The notes below the pieces were generated by a model. The model ran no database searches, had not been told where the DNA came from, and was given only the letters and a program-made list of their open reading frames with translations. From Aquimarina sp. AU474 (GTDB lineage: Bacteria; Bacteroidota; Bacteroidia; Flavobacteriales; Flavobacteriaceae): a DNA stretch of 64,000 nt. Made by a program: the position numbers and the translations under genes. Shown in pieces: positions 29,452 through 39,292 of this stretch; position 1 is the stretch's first letter, and the number at the start of each line of letters is the position of its first letter. The stretch is taken from assembly GCF_900312815.1 (NCBI RefSeq), contig NZ_OMPE01000002.1:1-64000 (forward strand). Reading direction: 5' to 3'.

Positions 29452-29679
29452 TTAGGATAAACTTTTTTCGATAATAGGGATAGCTTCTTTTATATCATTC
29501 TTTTTTACAAAAAGTTGGATGTGATCAGGAATACCACCGCCAAAACCAGCAAGCATACCAGATTTCATATCATCTCTAGTAATAGAATTGATACCACTAT
29601 CTTGAAGTAATGTTTGTAAGAATTGAACATTGATTAGACTACCGGTATATACTCTTTCGTATTCGCTTTCAGGGAACAT
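29452..29679 (-). CDS. DUF2007 family small protein
   Basis: A 75-residue protein with the DUF2007 pattern: a surface-exposed start (ERVYTGSLINVQFLQTLLQDSGINS), then GGGIPDHIQLFVKKNDIKEAIPIIEKS. The fold is small alpha/beta, ferredoxin-like, and is annotated as putative signal transducer in some databases without experimental proof. It resembles the nitrogen-regulatory PII-like folds only loosely. It lies in a three-gene minus-strand operon, 12 bp after the unknown membrane protein and 3 bp before the 67-residue protein. Confidence 0.7.
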   Translation of the reverse strand: MFPESEYERVYTGSLINVQFLQTLLQDSGINSITRDDMKSGMLAGFGGGIPDHIQLFVKKNDIKEAIPIIEKSLS

Positions 29680-29691
29680 ATAAAATGATAA

Positions 29692-30411
29692 TTACGCATT
29701 AAAATATTTACTATTCCAAATAGCTGTATTAAAGTTTTTGCCTAACGCAAATCCATAAAACAGTACTACCGCAGCTACAGATTTAAACATGAACAAAAAG
29801 ATCATGATAAAGGTTGTGGTATCGTTTGTTTTACTAAACAAACCATTTGGAACCATAAAAGTAAGTAAAAGACTTACTAAAAACGTAAGAACTAGTAAAT
29901 TTTCAAAACTTTTAAAAAACCACATCACTCTTTTACGCAATGGGTGCAAATCATTTCCCCATTTATGAATTAAATAAAAATAATCATTACCCAAGGGAGC
30001 AAAGAGTAGGGGATCGTCTGCATTTTCAAGTTTAAAAAGTTTTGACGGCGCTATGATTTTAAACCCATTGATTTCGGTTTGATGTATTTTCTCTAATTCT
30101 TTGATAGCAGAAACCGCTGAAACCGGTAACTTTCCTTTAAAATATTTAGAATCCAGAAATCGTAAGCGATAGTCAATACAGGTTTTTTTAATCTGATCCA
30201 GGTGATAGATATGTTGACTTTCTAAAATATCAAAATTAAAATTATTTATAACCTCTTTAGATTTTGTACCTAAGTTCTGTAGAATTCTTTCTTCATGGTC
30301 CATGTCTTTTTTGAAAATTTGCTCTAGCTGATCTCTCCAAGTATTAGCATCAAACTCTTTATCTTTTAATTTGTTTAATTTTTGCTCGATATTAGTTCTA
30401 GGAAACAACAT
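29692..30411 (-). CDS. Unknown membrane protein
   Basis: A 239-residue protein I do not recognise. Residues 1-150 are charged and helical (LNKLKDKEFDANTWRDQLEQIFKKDMDHEERIL), and two hydrophobic helices near the end (LLVLTFLVSLLLTFMVP and TTFIMIFLFMFKSVAAVVLFYGFALG) would anchor it in the inner membrane. No catalytic motif is visible. It is the first gene of a three-gene operon with a DUF2007 protein and a small membrane protein. Confidence 0.65.
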   Translation of the reverse strand: MLFPRTNIEQKLNKLKDKEFDANTWRDQLEQIFKKDMDHEERILQNLGTKSKEVINNFNFDILESQHIYHLDQIKKTCIDYRLRFLDSKYFKGKLPVSAVSAIKELEKIHQTEINGFKIIAPSKLFKLENADDPLLFAPLGNDYFYLIHKWGNDLHPLRKRVMWFFKSFENLLVLTFLVSLLLTFMVPNGLFSKTNDTTTFIMIFLFMFKSVAAVVLFYGFALGKNFNTAIWNSKYFNA

Positions 30412-30532
30412 GGTTTTTCTTTTTCATTAGCTTCACTAAATTAAGAATAAACATATAGCTTTAAAAGAATTAGATATGTTAAAATTTTATTTTTGAGTCG
30501 TTTTAACGATTGTTGAAGATGTACTAGAAATA

Positions 30533-30561
30533 AAAAAGCAACCGATTACCAGTTGCTTTTT
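30533..30561 (-). terminator. Terminator of the leu operon
   Basis: AAAAAGCAAC, loop of nine, GTTGCTTTTT: a 10-pair stem. On the minus strand a T-run follows, 23 bp after the leuB stop. On the plus strand it is also followed by T, so it can work both ways. Confidence 0.8.
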
Positions 30562-30583
30562 CAAAACAGAATATATGATTATA

Positions 30584-31699
30584 CTAGATAATCGTAGATT
30601 GTCCTACATGAATATTTTCAAAATTAATATTCGAATCTTCAGGATTTAAAATATAATCCGCTATAAAATCCCCTACTTTTTCGGTAGACAAAGGATTCGT
30701 AGTATTTAGATCCGGAGTAGTTAGATTTAATTCTAAAGCTTTTTCTACAGCATCTTTTATCGCATTAGCTTCGCCTATCAAATTAAAATGCTCTAATAGC
30801 ATCGCCGCAGATAGTATTGCAGCAATAGGGTTTGCAATTCCTTTACCAGTTGCCTGTGGGTACGAACCATGAATAGGTTCAAACATACAACAGCTATCAC
30901 CAATAGATGCCGAAGCTAACAAGCCGATGGATCCTCCAATAACACTGGCTTCATCAGAAATAATATCACCAAACATATTTTCGGTTAAAATTACATCAAA
31001 CTGACTAGGGTTTAAGATCATTTGCATTGCGGCATTATCTACAAACAAGAAATCTAAGGAGACATCTTGATATGCTTTGGCAATCTCGGTAACTACTTTT
31101 CTCCAAAGACGAGAAGATTCTAATACATTAGCTTTGTCAACTAGCGTTAGCTTTTTTCTTCGCTTTTGCGCAGATTGAAATGCCAAATGCGCGATACGCT
31201 CTATCTCTTCTTTAGAATACTCACATAAGTCTGATGCAACAGTACCATCTGCGCTTAATTCTTTTTTCCCGAAATAAATACCACCAGTTAATTCCCTATA
31301 AATAGAAATATCAGTACCTCCAATAATTTCTGGTTTAAGTGGTGATTTGTCTATTAGGGTTGTATAGGCTTTTACAGGTCTTATATTGGCATATAGACCA
31401 AGCTCTTTTCTTAGTTTTAATAATCCTTGCTCTGGTCGAACTGGAGCACTTGGATTATTGTCATATTTTGGGTCTCCGATAGCTCCAAATAAAACGGCGT
31501 CTGTATTGACACAAAGTTCTAAAGTGTCATCGGGTAGGGGGGTTCCAGTTTTGTCTATAGCAATAGCTCCTACCAATGCTTCTTTGAATAAGAAGGTATG
31601 ATCAAAACTATGAGATATAGCTTCTAAAGCTTTTATAGCTTGAGCTGTTACTTCTGGCCCTATACCATCTCCTGATAATACTGCAATATCTAATTTCAT
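30584..31699 (-). CDS. leuB: 3-isopropylmalate dehydrogenase
   Basis: A 371-residue NAD-dependent beta-decarboxylating dehydrogenase. It starts MKLDIAVLSGDGIGPEVTAQ, has LLKLRKELGLYANIRPVKAY with substrate-binding Arg residues, TDISIYRELTGGIYFG, the catalytic Lys/Asp regions VDKANVLESSRLWR and VDNAAMQMILNPSQFDVILTENMFGDIISDEAS, and GSYPQATGKGIANPIA. It oxidises and decarboxylates 3-isopropylmalate to 4-methyl-2-oxopentanoate, the third step of leucine synthesis. It is last in the leuA-leuC-leuD-leuB order, 18 bp after leuD. Length and motifs are normal. Confidence 0.96.
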   Translation of the reverse strand: MKLDIAVLSGDGIGPEVTAQAIKALEAISHSFDHTFLFKEALVGAIAIDKTGTPLPDDTLELCVNTDAVLFGAIGDPKYDNNPSAPVRPEQGLLKLRKELGLYANIRPVKAYTTLIDKSPLKPEIIGGTDISIYRELTGGIYFGKKELSADGTVASDLCEYSKEEIERIAHLAFQSAQKRRKKLTLVDKANVLESSRLWRKVVTEIAKAYQDVSLDFLFVDNAAMQMILNPSQFDVILTENMFGDIISDEASVIGGSIGLLASASIGDSCCMFEPIHGSYPQATGKGIANPIAAILSAAMLLEHFNLIGEANAIKDAVEKALELNLTTPDLNTTNPLSTEKVGDFIADYILNPEDSNINFENIHVGQSTII

Positions 31700-31717
31700 G
31701 AATTATGATCTGTTTTT

Positions 31718-32305
31718 TTATGTTCTATTATTTTCAAATACTTCGATGGCTTCTTTATTACTAATCAAAAAATCGATATCATCATAACCATTCAGTAAGC
31801 ATGTTTTTTTATAACTATTAATTTCAAAATCTGAAGAAGACCCTGTACTCGAAATGATTATTTTTTGAGTTTCGAGATCAACTTCAATCTTAGTATTTGG
31901 ATCTTTTTCTATTTCGTTAAAAAGTTCTTGTAGATATTCTGGAGAAACCTGTACAGGTAACACTCCATTATTTAGGGCATTTCCTTTAAAAATATCAGCA
32001 AAGAAACTTGATACCACTACTTTAAATCCATAGTCATGTATTGCCCATGCTGCATGTTCTCTACTAGATCCACAACCAAAATTATCTCCAGCTACAAGAA
32101 TACGCCCTTTATATGTCGAATTATTAAATACAAAATCTGAGTTTATACTACCATCTTTTTGAAATCTCCAATCTTTAAATAGGTTTTCTCCAAACCCTTC
32201 ACGGCTAGTTGCTTTTAAGAAACGTGCTGGAATGATCTGATCTGTATCTACATTTTCTATAGATAATGGTATTGCAGAGGATGTTAGTTTTGTAAACTTA
32301 TCCAT
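31718..32305 (-). CDS. leuD: 3-isopropylmalate dehydratase small subunit
   Basis: A 195-residue swivelling subunit of isopropylmalate isomerase. Characteristic elements: [13 protein letters not shown] near the N-terminus and [32 protein letters not shown], where GSSREHA carries substrate-binding residues. It pairs with LeuC to interconvert 2- and 3-isopropylmalate. It starts 4 bp after leuC, so translation is coupled, and precedes leuB. Confidence 0.96.
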   Translation of the reverse strand: MDKFTKLTSSAIPLSIENVDTDQIIPARFLKATSREGFGENLFKDWRFQKDGSINSDFVFNNSTYKGRILVAGDNFGCGSSREHAAWAIHDYGFKVVVSSFFADIFKGNALNNGVLPVQVSPEYLQELFNEIEKDPNTKIEVDLETQKIIISSTGSSSDFEINSYKKTCLLNGYDDIDFLISNKEAIEVFENNRT

Positions 32306-32309
32306 GATA

Positions 32310-33692
32310 TTAATTCAATTGTTTAGTGATGTCAATAATTTTTCCTTCGATAGCAGTCGCAGCAGCAACCAAAGGACTTGCTAAAATGGTTCTTGCTCCT
32401 TGTCCTTGACGACCTTCAAAATTTCTGTTGGAAGTAGAAACACAATATTCTCCTTCAGGAATTTTATCATCGTTCATTGCAAGACAAGCAGAACAACCTG
32501 GTTGCCTTAATTTGAAACCAGCTTCTTCAAAAACTTCATTTAATCCTTCCGATACAATTTGTTGCGCAACTTGTTGTGAACCCGGAACGAACCATGCTGT
32601 TACATTATCGGCTTTCTTTTTTCCTTTAATGAAATGAGCAGCTACTCTAAAATCTTCTATTCTACTATTGGTACAACTACCAATAAATACAAAGTTTACT
32701 TTTTGGTCAATTAGTGATTGTCCTTTTTCAAAATTCATGTACGCCAATGATTTTTCGAAAGAAGCATTATGTTCTACAGGAATATTTTCAGAAATCTTTA
32801 TACCCATTCCTGGATTTGTACCGTATGTAATCATCGGTTCGATATCTGCAGCATCAAAATGATATTCTTTATCAAAAACAGCACCTTCATCAGTAGGTAG
32901 CGTTTTCCAATAGGCTACTTTTTTTTCAAACTCTTCTCCTTGGGGAGCAAATTTTCTACCTTTTACATATTCAAAAGTAATTTCATCAGGAGCAATCATA
33001 CCGCCTCTGGCACCCATCTCGATACTCATATTACAAACAGTCATCCTACCTTCCATAGACATTTCTTGAAATACATTACCCGCATATTCGCAAAAATATC
33101 CTGTACCTGCATTGGTGCCTAATTTTGCAATAATATAGAGGATAACATCTTTTGGTAATACACCTGGTTTTAATGTCCCGTTTACACTTACTCGTAAACT
33201 TTTTGGTTTTTGAAGTAGTAAACATTGACTTGCAAATACCTGAGCTACTTGGCTGGTACCTATTCCAAAAGCTATGGTACCAAATGCACCATGAGTAGAT
33301 GTGTGACTATCTCCGCATACCATAGTCATTCCTGGTTGTGTAATACCCAATTCAGGAGCTATGACATGTACAATACCATTGTATTGATGGCCTAAGCCAT
33401 AGAGTGTTATGTTATTTTTTTCGCAGTTTGCGGTTAATCTACTTAGCTGATTTCTAGACAAATCATCTTTTACAGGCAGATGCTGATCTACTGTTGGAGT
33501 ATTGTGATCTGCTGTTGCAACAATTTGATTAGGTCTAAAAACAGGAATTCCACGTTGTTCTAGTTCTCCAAACGCTTGTGGGCTAGTTACTTCGTGGATA
33601 AGATGCTTGTCTATATATAATACCTGAGGGCCATCTTGGACTTCTTTTACTACATGTGCATCCCAAACTTTATCAAATAAGGTTTTCTTCAT
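32310..33692 (-). CDS. leuC: 3-isopropylmalate dehydratase large subunit
   Basis: A 460-residue aconitase-family protein carrying a 4Fe-4S cluster. It shows [12 protein letters not shown] at the start, [46 protein letters not shown] (first cluster Cys) and [13 protein letters not shown] (other cluster Cys residues), then [12 protein letters not shown]. It works with LeuD on the second step of leucine synthesis. It lies 65 bp after leuA; an inverted repeat occupies that gap. Confidence 0.96.
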   Translation of the reverse strand: MKKTLFDKVWDAHVVKEVQDGPQVLYIDKHLIHEVTSPQAFGELEQRGIPVFRPNQIVATADHNTPTVDQHLPVKDDLSRNQLSRLTANCEKNNITLYGLGHQYNGIVHVIAPELGITQPGMTMVCGDSHTSTHGAFGTIAFGIGTSQVAQVFASQCLLLQKPKSLRVSVNGTLKPGVLPKDVILYIIAKLGTNAGTGYFCEYAGNVFQEMSMEGRMTVCNMSIEMGARGGMIAPDEITFEYVKGRKFAPQGEEFEKKVAYWKTLPTDEGAVFDKEYHFDAADIEPMITYGTNPGMGIKISENIPVEHNASFEKSLAYMNFEKGQSLIDQKVNFVFIGSCTNSRIEDFRVAAHFIKGKKKADNVTAWFVPGSQQVAQQIVSEGLNEVFEEAGFKLRQPGCSACLAMNDDKIPEGEYCVSTSNRNFEGRQGQGARTILASPLVAAATAIEGKIIDITKQLN

Positions 33693-33705
33693 TAATTAAC
33701 TTTTT

Positions 33706-33737
33706 AGACCTGTCGGGAGTAAAAACCTAACAGGTCT
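33706..33737. repeat. Inverted repeat between leuA and leuC
   Basis: AGACCTGT (33706-33713) and ACAGGTCT (33730-33737), a perfect 8-bp inverted repeat with a 16-bp loop. No T-run follows on the minus strand, so it is not a simple terminator of leuA. It could be an RNA processing or stability hairpin, or a copy of a dispersed intergenic element. The 10-mer ACCTAACAGG recurs upstream of dnaK (44057-44066). Confidence 0.5.
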
Positions 33738-33757
33738 GTTATAAAGATGTTTTATGG

Positions 33758-34930
33758 TTAGGCTACTATAGCAGCAGTTACGTTAGTATTTTTCATGATT
33801 AAGTGAATATCTTCATCCACTACTTCTTTTTTGCAATCTGCAAAATTTAGAAATTCTTTATACACATCGTCCAGCTGAAGTTTGGTTAATTCATACCCAA
33901 CCTTTTTCGCTCTGTAGGCTAATGCCGCTCGACCGCTTCGGGCTGTGAGAACAATGGCTGATTCAGTAACTCCAACTTCAGCCGGATCGATAATTTCGTA
34001 TGTTTCTCGATTTTTGATAACTCCATCTTGATGAATCCCAGAACTATGGGCAAAAGCATTAGCTCCTACAATGGCTTTATTTGGTTGTACCATCATACCC
34101 ATATGATCTGATACCATAAGACTAGTTTCGTATAATAATTTAGAATTGATATCCGTATTTAAATTTAAATAAGGATGTTGCTTCATAATCATAACTACTT
34201 CTTCTAAAGAGGTGTTACCAGCACGTTCACCAATTCCGTTAATCGTGCACTCAATTTGTCGCGCACCATGAACGGCTCCTGCAATAGAATTAGCAGTAGC
34301 TAATCCTAAATCATTATGACAATGACAAGAAATAATCACATTGTCAATCCCTTTTACGTTTTCTTTTAGATAATTGATTTTTTCTCCATACTCCTCGGGT
34401 AAACAATATCCCGTAGTATCTGGAATATTAAGAACGGTCGCCCCGGCTTTGATCATAGCTTCACAAACTCGCGCTAAGAATTCATTGCCGGTGCGACCAG
34501 CATCTTCTGCATAAAACTCAACATCCTCAACAAAAGATTTAGCATACTTAACGGCCGCAACACCGCGTTCTATAACTTTATCTTGAGTTGAGTTAAACTT
34601 ATATTTTATATGGGATTCTGATGTTCCTATTCCTGTGTGTATTCTTGGTCTTTTTGCGTATTTAAGCGCTTCTGCAGCTACCTTGATATCATTTTCGACA
34701 GCTCTAGTAAGTCCGCATACTACAGCATTATTAACTATTTTTGCTATTTCATTTACAGAAGCAAAATCTCCTGGGCTAGAAACCGGAAACCCAGCTTCAA
34801 TAATATCAACACCTAGTAAATCAAGTTGTCTGGCGATAACTAATTTTTGTTTCGTGTTCAATTTACAACCTGGGACTTGTTCTCCATCTCTTAAGGTCGT
34901 GTCAAATATTTGTACTTTATTATCACTCAT
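33758..34930 (-). CDS. leuA: 2-isopropylmalate synthase, short form
   Basis: A 390-residue enzyme that condenses acetyl-CoA with 2-oxoisovalerate, the first step committed to leucine. Motifs: [17 protein letters not shown] (metal-binding Asp, catalytic Arg), [10 protein letters not shown], the metal-binding [29 protein letters not shown] and HSSGIHQDG. The protein ends shortly after the linker subdomain ([18 protein letters not shown]). The C-terminal regulatory domain that binds leucine in the usual 500-520-residue LeuA is absent, so feedback inhibition by the classical route is not expected. A 20-codon leader frame rich in Leu/Ile/Val lies 14 bp upstream. A homocitrate or related synthase is unlikely given the leuCDB neighbours. 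Confidence 0.93.
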   Translation of the reverse strand: MSDNKVQIFDTTLRDGEQVPGCKLNTKQKLVIARQLDLLGVDIIEAGFPVSSPGDFASVNEIAKIVNNAVVCGLTRAVENDIKVAAEALKYAKRPRIHTGIGTSESHIKYKFNSTQDKVIERGVAAVKYAKSFVEDVEFYAEDAGRTGNEFLARVCEAMIKAGATVLNIPDTTGYCLPEEYGEKINYLKENVKGIDNVIISCHCHNDLGLATANSIAGAVHGARQIECTINGIGERAGNTSLEEVVMIMKQHPYLNLNTDINSKLLYETSLMVSDHMGMMVQPNKAIVGANAFAHSSGIHQDGVIKNRETYEIIDPAEVGVTESAIVLTARSGRAALAYRAKKVGYELTKLQLDDVYKEFLNFADCKKEVVDEDIHLIMKNTNVTAAIVA

Positions 34931-34944
34931 AGGAATTGCGTGAA

Positions 34945-35007
34945 TTATGAATTTAGTGCTTCGTTTAAAACAACATCTTTTTGAAATATTATCAGCAGAT
35001 GTTTCAT
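34945..35007 (-). CDS. Putative branched-chain amino acid leader peptide of leuA
   Basis: A 20-codon minus-strand frame, ATG to [23 protein letters not shown]. Eight of 20 residues are Leu, Ile or Val, in clusters LLII and VVL. It ends 14 bp before the leuA ATG, exactly where a regulatory leader frame would lie. Its codons overlap an inverted repeat, AACATCT/AGATGTT (34972-34978 and 34997-35003), so translation through the frame would open that hairpin. I see no terminator between leader and leuA, so any control would be by translational coupling or exposure of the leuA start, not classical attenuation. Inference from composition and position only. Confidence 0.45.
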   Translation of the reverse strand: MKHLLIIFQKDVVLNEALNS

Positions 35008-35137
35008 TAATCTCTTACGAATTTATATTTTGGGAATTCAAAAGGGAAGTATTTGAAGTAATGTTTTACAATGCTAAAATGTTTTACATAAAACTTAACT
35101 TTCTTTTAATCAGTTAATTACTATATATTTTCATACA

Positions 35138-36682
35138 ATGACTAATGATCAAAAAGATCCTTTGTTTGTTTTGGTAAAGTCGCTTTCTAAGTCAGAAAAA
35201 AGACAATTTAAAGTGTATGTAGGTCGATTAGGAGTCAATACAGATTCAAAATTTTTGGCTTTGTTTAATCACTTAGACAAAAATGATATATTGGATGAAG
35301 ATCTAATTATTAGAAAAGGTATTGTTAAAAAACAACAGCTTTCAAATCTAAAAGCTCATCTATATAAGCAAATATTAATTAGTCTAAGATTAAGCCCTTT
35401 ACACCAAAATATACGATCTCAAATACGTGAACAATTGGATTTTGCATCAATTTTGTATCATAAAGGCTTGTATAAGCAAAGTTTAAAAATTCTTGACAAA
35501 GCAAAAGCATTAGCAAAAGAAAATGAGGAACATAATATAGCTTATGAAATTGTAGAGTTAGAAAAGATAATAGAGACACAATACATTACACGTAGTATTA
35601 ATAGTAGGGCAGATGAGTTAACTGTAGAGGCCAAGATGTTAAGCATGAAAAATGTATTAACGAGTAAGTTATCTAATTTGTCTCTTCAGCTGTATGGATT
35701 AATGCTAAAAAGTGGTTATGTAAGAAATGATAAAGAACATAATATAATTACAAATTATTTTCATGGTAAACTCCCGGCATATGATTGGAATATGCTAGGG
35801 TTTCGAGAAAAACTGTGGTTGTATAAAGCACATTTATGGTATAGTTTTATCATTCAAGATTTTTTATCATGCTATAAGTACTCAAAAAAATGGGTTGATT
35901 TATTTTATGAACACCCCAAAATGATAGGTCTTAATCCTGTTTTTTTCTTACGAGGGAACCATTATTTATTAGAATCACTTTTTTTAATAAAAGACAAAAC
36001 CCAGTTACAGGATACTTTAGATAGGTTAGAAAAAACTATTGGAGAAGAGACTTTTCCTATGGATGATAATATTGAAGTGCTTTCTTTTCAATTTATCTAT
36101 AATAATAAATTGAATATTCATTTCCTGGAAGGTACTTTTGAAGAAGGAGAATATTTGGTTGATGAAATTCTTAGCGGGGTAACTAATTTTAAAAATCGTA
36201 TAGATGATCATCATATTATGGTATTATACTATAAAATTGGTTGTTTGTATTTTGGGATGGCAAATCACAAAAAATGTATTGAGTATCTGGCAAAAATTAT
36301 TAATAACAAGGCTTTAAAAATGCGAGAAGATTTAATGTGTTTTTCTAGGGTATTGAGTTTGGTTGCGCATTATGAAGCAGGTATGGATTATCATCTCGAG
36401 AGTCAATTAAAGGAAACTTATAGATTTTTAATAAAGATGGATGATTTGCATGAAGTACAAAAAGAAATGATTAAATTTTTGAGAAACCTTGGAGATATTT
36501 TTCCTCATCAAATCAAGGAAGAATTTAGAAAGCTTCATAGCACATTAAAAAAATACGAAGACCACCCCTATGAAAAAAGAGCCTTTTTATATTTAGATAT
36601 TTTGTCATGGCTAGAAAGCAATATTGAAGGAAGACCGGTAGCAGATATCATTAAAGAAAAGGCTAAGACGCTTGTTCGTTAA
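35138..36682 (+). CDS. Unknown helical-repeat (TPR-like) protein
   Basis: A 514-residue protein without signal peptide or membrane segments. It begins DPLFVLVKSLSKSEKRQFKVYV, and the rest is almost wholly helical with paired helices of TPR-like spacing, such as ILYHKGLYKQSLKILDKAKALAKENEEHN and MVLYYKIGCLYFGMANHKKCIEYLAKII. TPR-like solenoids bind other proteins, but the motif is degenerate and the partner unknown. I know this type only as a hypothetical protein conserved in Flavobacteria. It is divergent from leuA with its own promoter region and is followed by an unrelated secreted protein gene. Confidence 0.75.
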   Translation: MTNDQKDPLFVLVKSLSKSEKRQFKVYVGRLGVNTDSKFLALFNHLDKNDILDEDLIIRKGIVKKQQLSNLKAHLYKQILISLRLSPLHQNIRSQIREQLDFASILYHKGLYKQSLKILDKAKALAKENEEHNIAYEIVELEKIIETQYITRSINSRADELTVEAKMLSMKNVLTSKLSNLSLQLYGLMLKSGYVRNDKEHNIITNYFHGKLPAYDWNMLGFREKLWLYKAHLWYSFIIQDFLSCYKYSKKWVDLFYEHPKMIGLNPVFFLRGNHYLLESLFLIKDKTQLQDTLDRLEKTIGEETFPMDDNIEVLSFQFIYNNKLNIHFLEGTFEEGEYLVDEILSGVTNFKNRIDDHHIMVLYYKIGCLYFGMANHKKCIEYLAKIINNKALKMREDLMCFSRVLSLVAHYEAGMDYHLESQLKETYRFLIKMDDLHEVQKEMIKFLRNLGDIFPHQIKEEFRKLHSTLKKYEDHPYEKRAFLYLDILSWLESNIEGRPVADIIKEKAKTLVR

Positions 36683-36811
36683 GAGAATATGTTAATTTTT
36701 AAGAATAAAATAGGGTGTTTTGCTCTTAATTTGTTGTTTAATGAGGATATTGTACTCATGTTATTATAAAACCACAATCCTACATTAATACTGCAAATTA
36801 GAAATAGATAT

Positions 36812-39289
36812 ATGATAAAAAAATTACTGTTGTTTATTTTAGTAATCTTCACTTGTACTATTCAAGGTCAGATACGCGTAGATGATAGTTCTTTTACAAT
36901 AGAACAATTGGTTGAAGATGTATTGATAGATAGTCCTTGTGCTATAGTAGAAAATATATCATCTTTTACGGGTACTAGTTCTGGATTTAATGGTATAGGT
37001 TATTTCGAGTCTAATGGCTCTGGTTTTGAAATTGATAAAGGAATCATTTTAAGTACAGGAAATGCTAGGAGTGCCGTTGGTCCAAATGGAACGGTAGCTT
37101 TGTCCGAAGGTAATGCTACTGCGTGGGGTGGAGATAACGATTTAGGAGTCATTACGAGTACACCCAATTTGTTTAATGCAACTTATCTTCAGTTTGATTT
37201 TGTTCCTACAATAGATTTTATCAGTTTTGATTTCTTATTTGCTTCAGAGGAGTATTTTGGAGGATTTCCATGCACTTTTTCTGATGTTTTTGCCTTTATC
37301 CTTACAGATTCTTCGGGTAGTTCAAGAAACCTAGCAGTAGTACCTGGTACGAATACAGCTATAAAAGTAACAACCGTAAATGAAGGAGTCGACTTAAATA
37401 ATGACGGGGATTACGAAGATGTTATCGATGGACTTTCGGAATGTCCGCCTCAAAACGAAAATTTTTATAATAGAACAATTCCCCCAGGTGGTGCCGCGCC
37501 AATTGATTTTAATGGTTATACTGAAGTATTTACAGCATCTGGAGATGTTATTATTGGTGAGCGATATACTATTAAATTAGTTATAGCAGAAAATAGAGAT
37601 GGGGCATTCGATTCGGCAGTGTTTTTGTCTGCAGGAAGTTTTAAGATTGGTGGAGATTTGGGAGATGATAGAACATTAGCTTCTGGAAACCCGGGGTGCA
37701 TAGGTACTCCTATCATTTTGGATGCTTCTGCAGGAAGTAGTGTTACCTATACATGGACTAGAAATGGGTTACCTTTGGTTGCAGGGGATGGAACGACCTT
37801 ATTGGCAGGAGGTGCTCAATTAGAAGTTACATTAGAAGGGGCGTATAGCGTAGAAGTAGAAATCGCTAGTGGTTGTACCTCTACGGATTCGATAAATATA
37901 GAATTTGTAGCACCACCAATGGTTGCAAGTGTGGTTTCTTTACTACAGTGTGATGATGATACCGATGGATTTTCATTATTTAATTTATCTGAAGCTAATT
38001 CATTAATATCACCTAATGCAGCTAATGAAACGTTCACTTATTATCTAACCGAGGGGCAAGCTATTATAGGAAATACAGCAGATCAAATCACTAACTTTAC
38101 AACGTATACTAATCCAATAGTACAAAATAGTACGGTTTATGCACGAGTAACATCTCCTATTACAAATTGTTTTTCGATATCTAGAATAGATCTAGAAGTT
38201 TCAACAACTCAGATACCAGCAAGTTTTAATCTTACATATGTAATTTGTGAGGCTAATGATAGTGATCCTACAGATGGAATAGCAACATTTAACTTTAGCA
38301 ACGCCACAAATCAAATTCTCCAATTATTTCCGGGAGGTCAAAATTTAACCATCCAGTATTACGAAAATGAACAAGACGCACTGTCCGAGGAAAATGAGAT
38401 AATAAATGTTTCAAATTACAGAAATGATTCATCACCATTTATATCAAATCTTTATGTTCGAGTAGAGAACAACGTAGCCAACTCGTGTTTGGGGCTTGGA
38501 GAGCATATTACTCTAATAGCTAACCCTCTTGATCCAATTGAATTTGAAGATGAATATACATCGTGTCTAGAAGGTAATGGAACACAAATAAACTTATTAC
38601 CAACAGATCGTATTGAAACCGGGCTAAACCCTCTAGATTATACTTTTGAATGGTTTACTGGTACTACACCAGTTAGCGGAAATGAGATCCCAGGAGAAAC
38701 TGGAGACTCTTTTTTACCAAGTGACGAGGGAATATATAGTGTACTAGCAACAAGTATTATTAGTGGATGTACTTTATCCAAAAGTACAACAGTCATAAAC
38801 TCTTATCCGCCAGAAGATATTACTGCAGAAGTGTTATCAGGAGCGTTTTCTAATAATGCCACGATTGAAGTTACGGTAGTGGGTAACGGAGAATATGAAT
38901 TTAGATTAGATAATAGAAGTTGGCAAGAATCTAATATTTTTACTCGTGTTCCAAGAGGAGAACACATAGTATACGTTCGAGATCTTCGAATGTGTGGAGA
39001 ACTAGAGTTTAATGTTGGAATAATAGTAGATTATCCAAGATATTTTACTCCAAACGGGGATGGCTTTCATGATTCCTGGGGAATAGTAGGAAATACTAAT
39101 GTAATTATATCTCAAATCTTAATTTTTGATAGATACGGGAAGCTTTTAAAAGATTTGGGCGCTAGAGGTAATTGGGATGGAACCTACAATGGTAATCTAT
39201 TACCGGCCAGTGATTATTGGTTTAAAGTCCTATATATCGAAGAAGGTGTATCTAAAGTGTTTAATTCTAATTTTTCTTTAATTCGATAA
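36812..39289 (+). CDS. T9SS type-B secreted protein with choice-of-anchor L domain
   Basis: An 825-residue secreted protein. Signal peptide MIKKLLLFILVIFTCTIQGQ. The choice-of-anchor L domain covers about residues 30-275 (VEDVLIDSPCAIVENISSFTG, GIILSTGNARSAVGPNG, FDFLFASEEYFGGFPCTFSDVFAFIL, RDGAFDSAVFLSAGSF). Ig-like modules with paired Cys follow (PGCIGTPIILDASAGSSVTYTW and others). The C-terminal T9SS type-B sorting domain begins PRYFTPNGDGFHDSWGI and ends with NSNFSLIR. It is probably a surface adhesin or structural protein; the ligand is unknown. Unlike the gene at the window start, no PorP/SprF gene is adjacent. Confidence 0.88.
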   Translation: MIKKLLLFILVIFTCTIQGQIRVDDSSFTIEQLVEDVLIDSPCAIVENISSFTGTSSGFNGIGYFESNGSGFEIDKGIILSTGNARSAVGPNGTVALSEGNATAWGGDNDLGVITSTPNLFNATYLQFDFVPTIDFISFDFLFASEEYFGGFPCTFSDVFAFILTDSSGSSRNLAVVPGTNTAIKVTTVNEGVDLNNDGDYEDVIDGLSECPPQNENFYNRTIPPGGAAPIDFNGYTEVFTASGDVIIGERYTIKLVIAENRDGAFDSAVFLSAGSFKIGGDLGDDRTLASGNPGCIGTPIILDASAGSSVTYTWTRNGLPLVAGDGTTLLAGGAQLEVTLEGAYSVEVEIASGCTSTDSINIEFVAPPMVASVVSLLQCDDDTDGFSLFNLSEANSLISPNAANETFTYYLTEGQAIIGNTADQITNFTTYTNPIVQNSTVYARVTSPITNCFSISRIDLEVSTTQIPASFNLTYVICEANDSDPTDGIATFNFSNATNQILQLFPGGQNLTIQYYENEQDALSEENEIINVSNYRNDSSPFISNLYVRVENNVANSCLGLGEHITLIANPLDPIEFEDEYTSCLEGNGTQINLLPTDRIETGLNPLDYTFEWFTGTTPVSGNEIPGETGDSFLPSDEGIYSVLATSIISGCTLSKSTTVINSYPPEDITAEVLSGAFSNNATIEVTVVGNGEYEFRLDNRSWQESNIFTRVPRGEHIVYVRDLRMCGELEFNVGIIVDYPRYFTPNGDGFHDSWGIVGNTNVIISQILIFDRYGKLLKDLGARGNWDGTYNGNLLPASDYWFKVLYIEEGVSKVFNSNFSLIR

Positions 39290-39292
39290 CGT

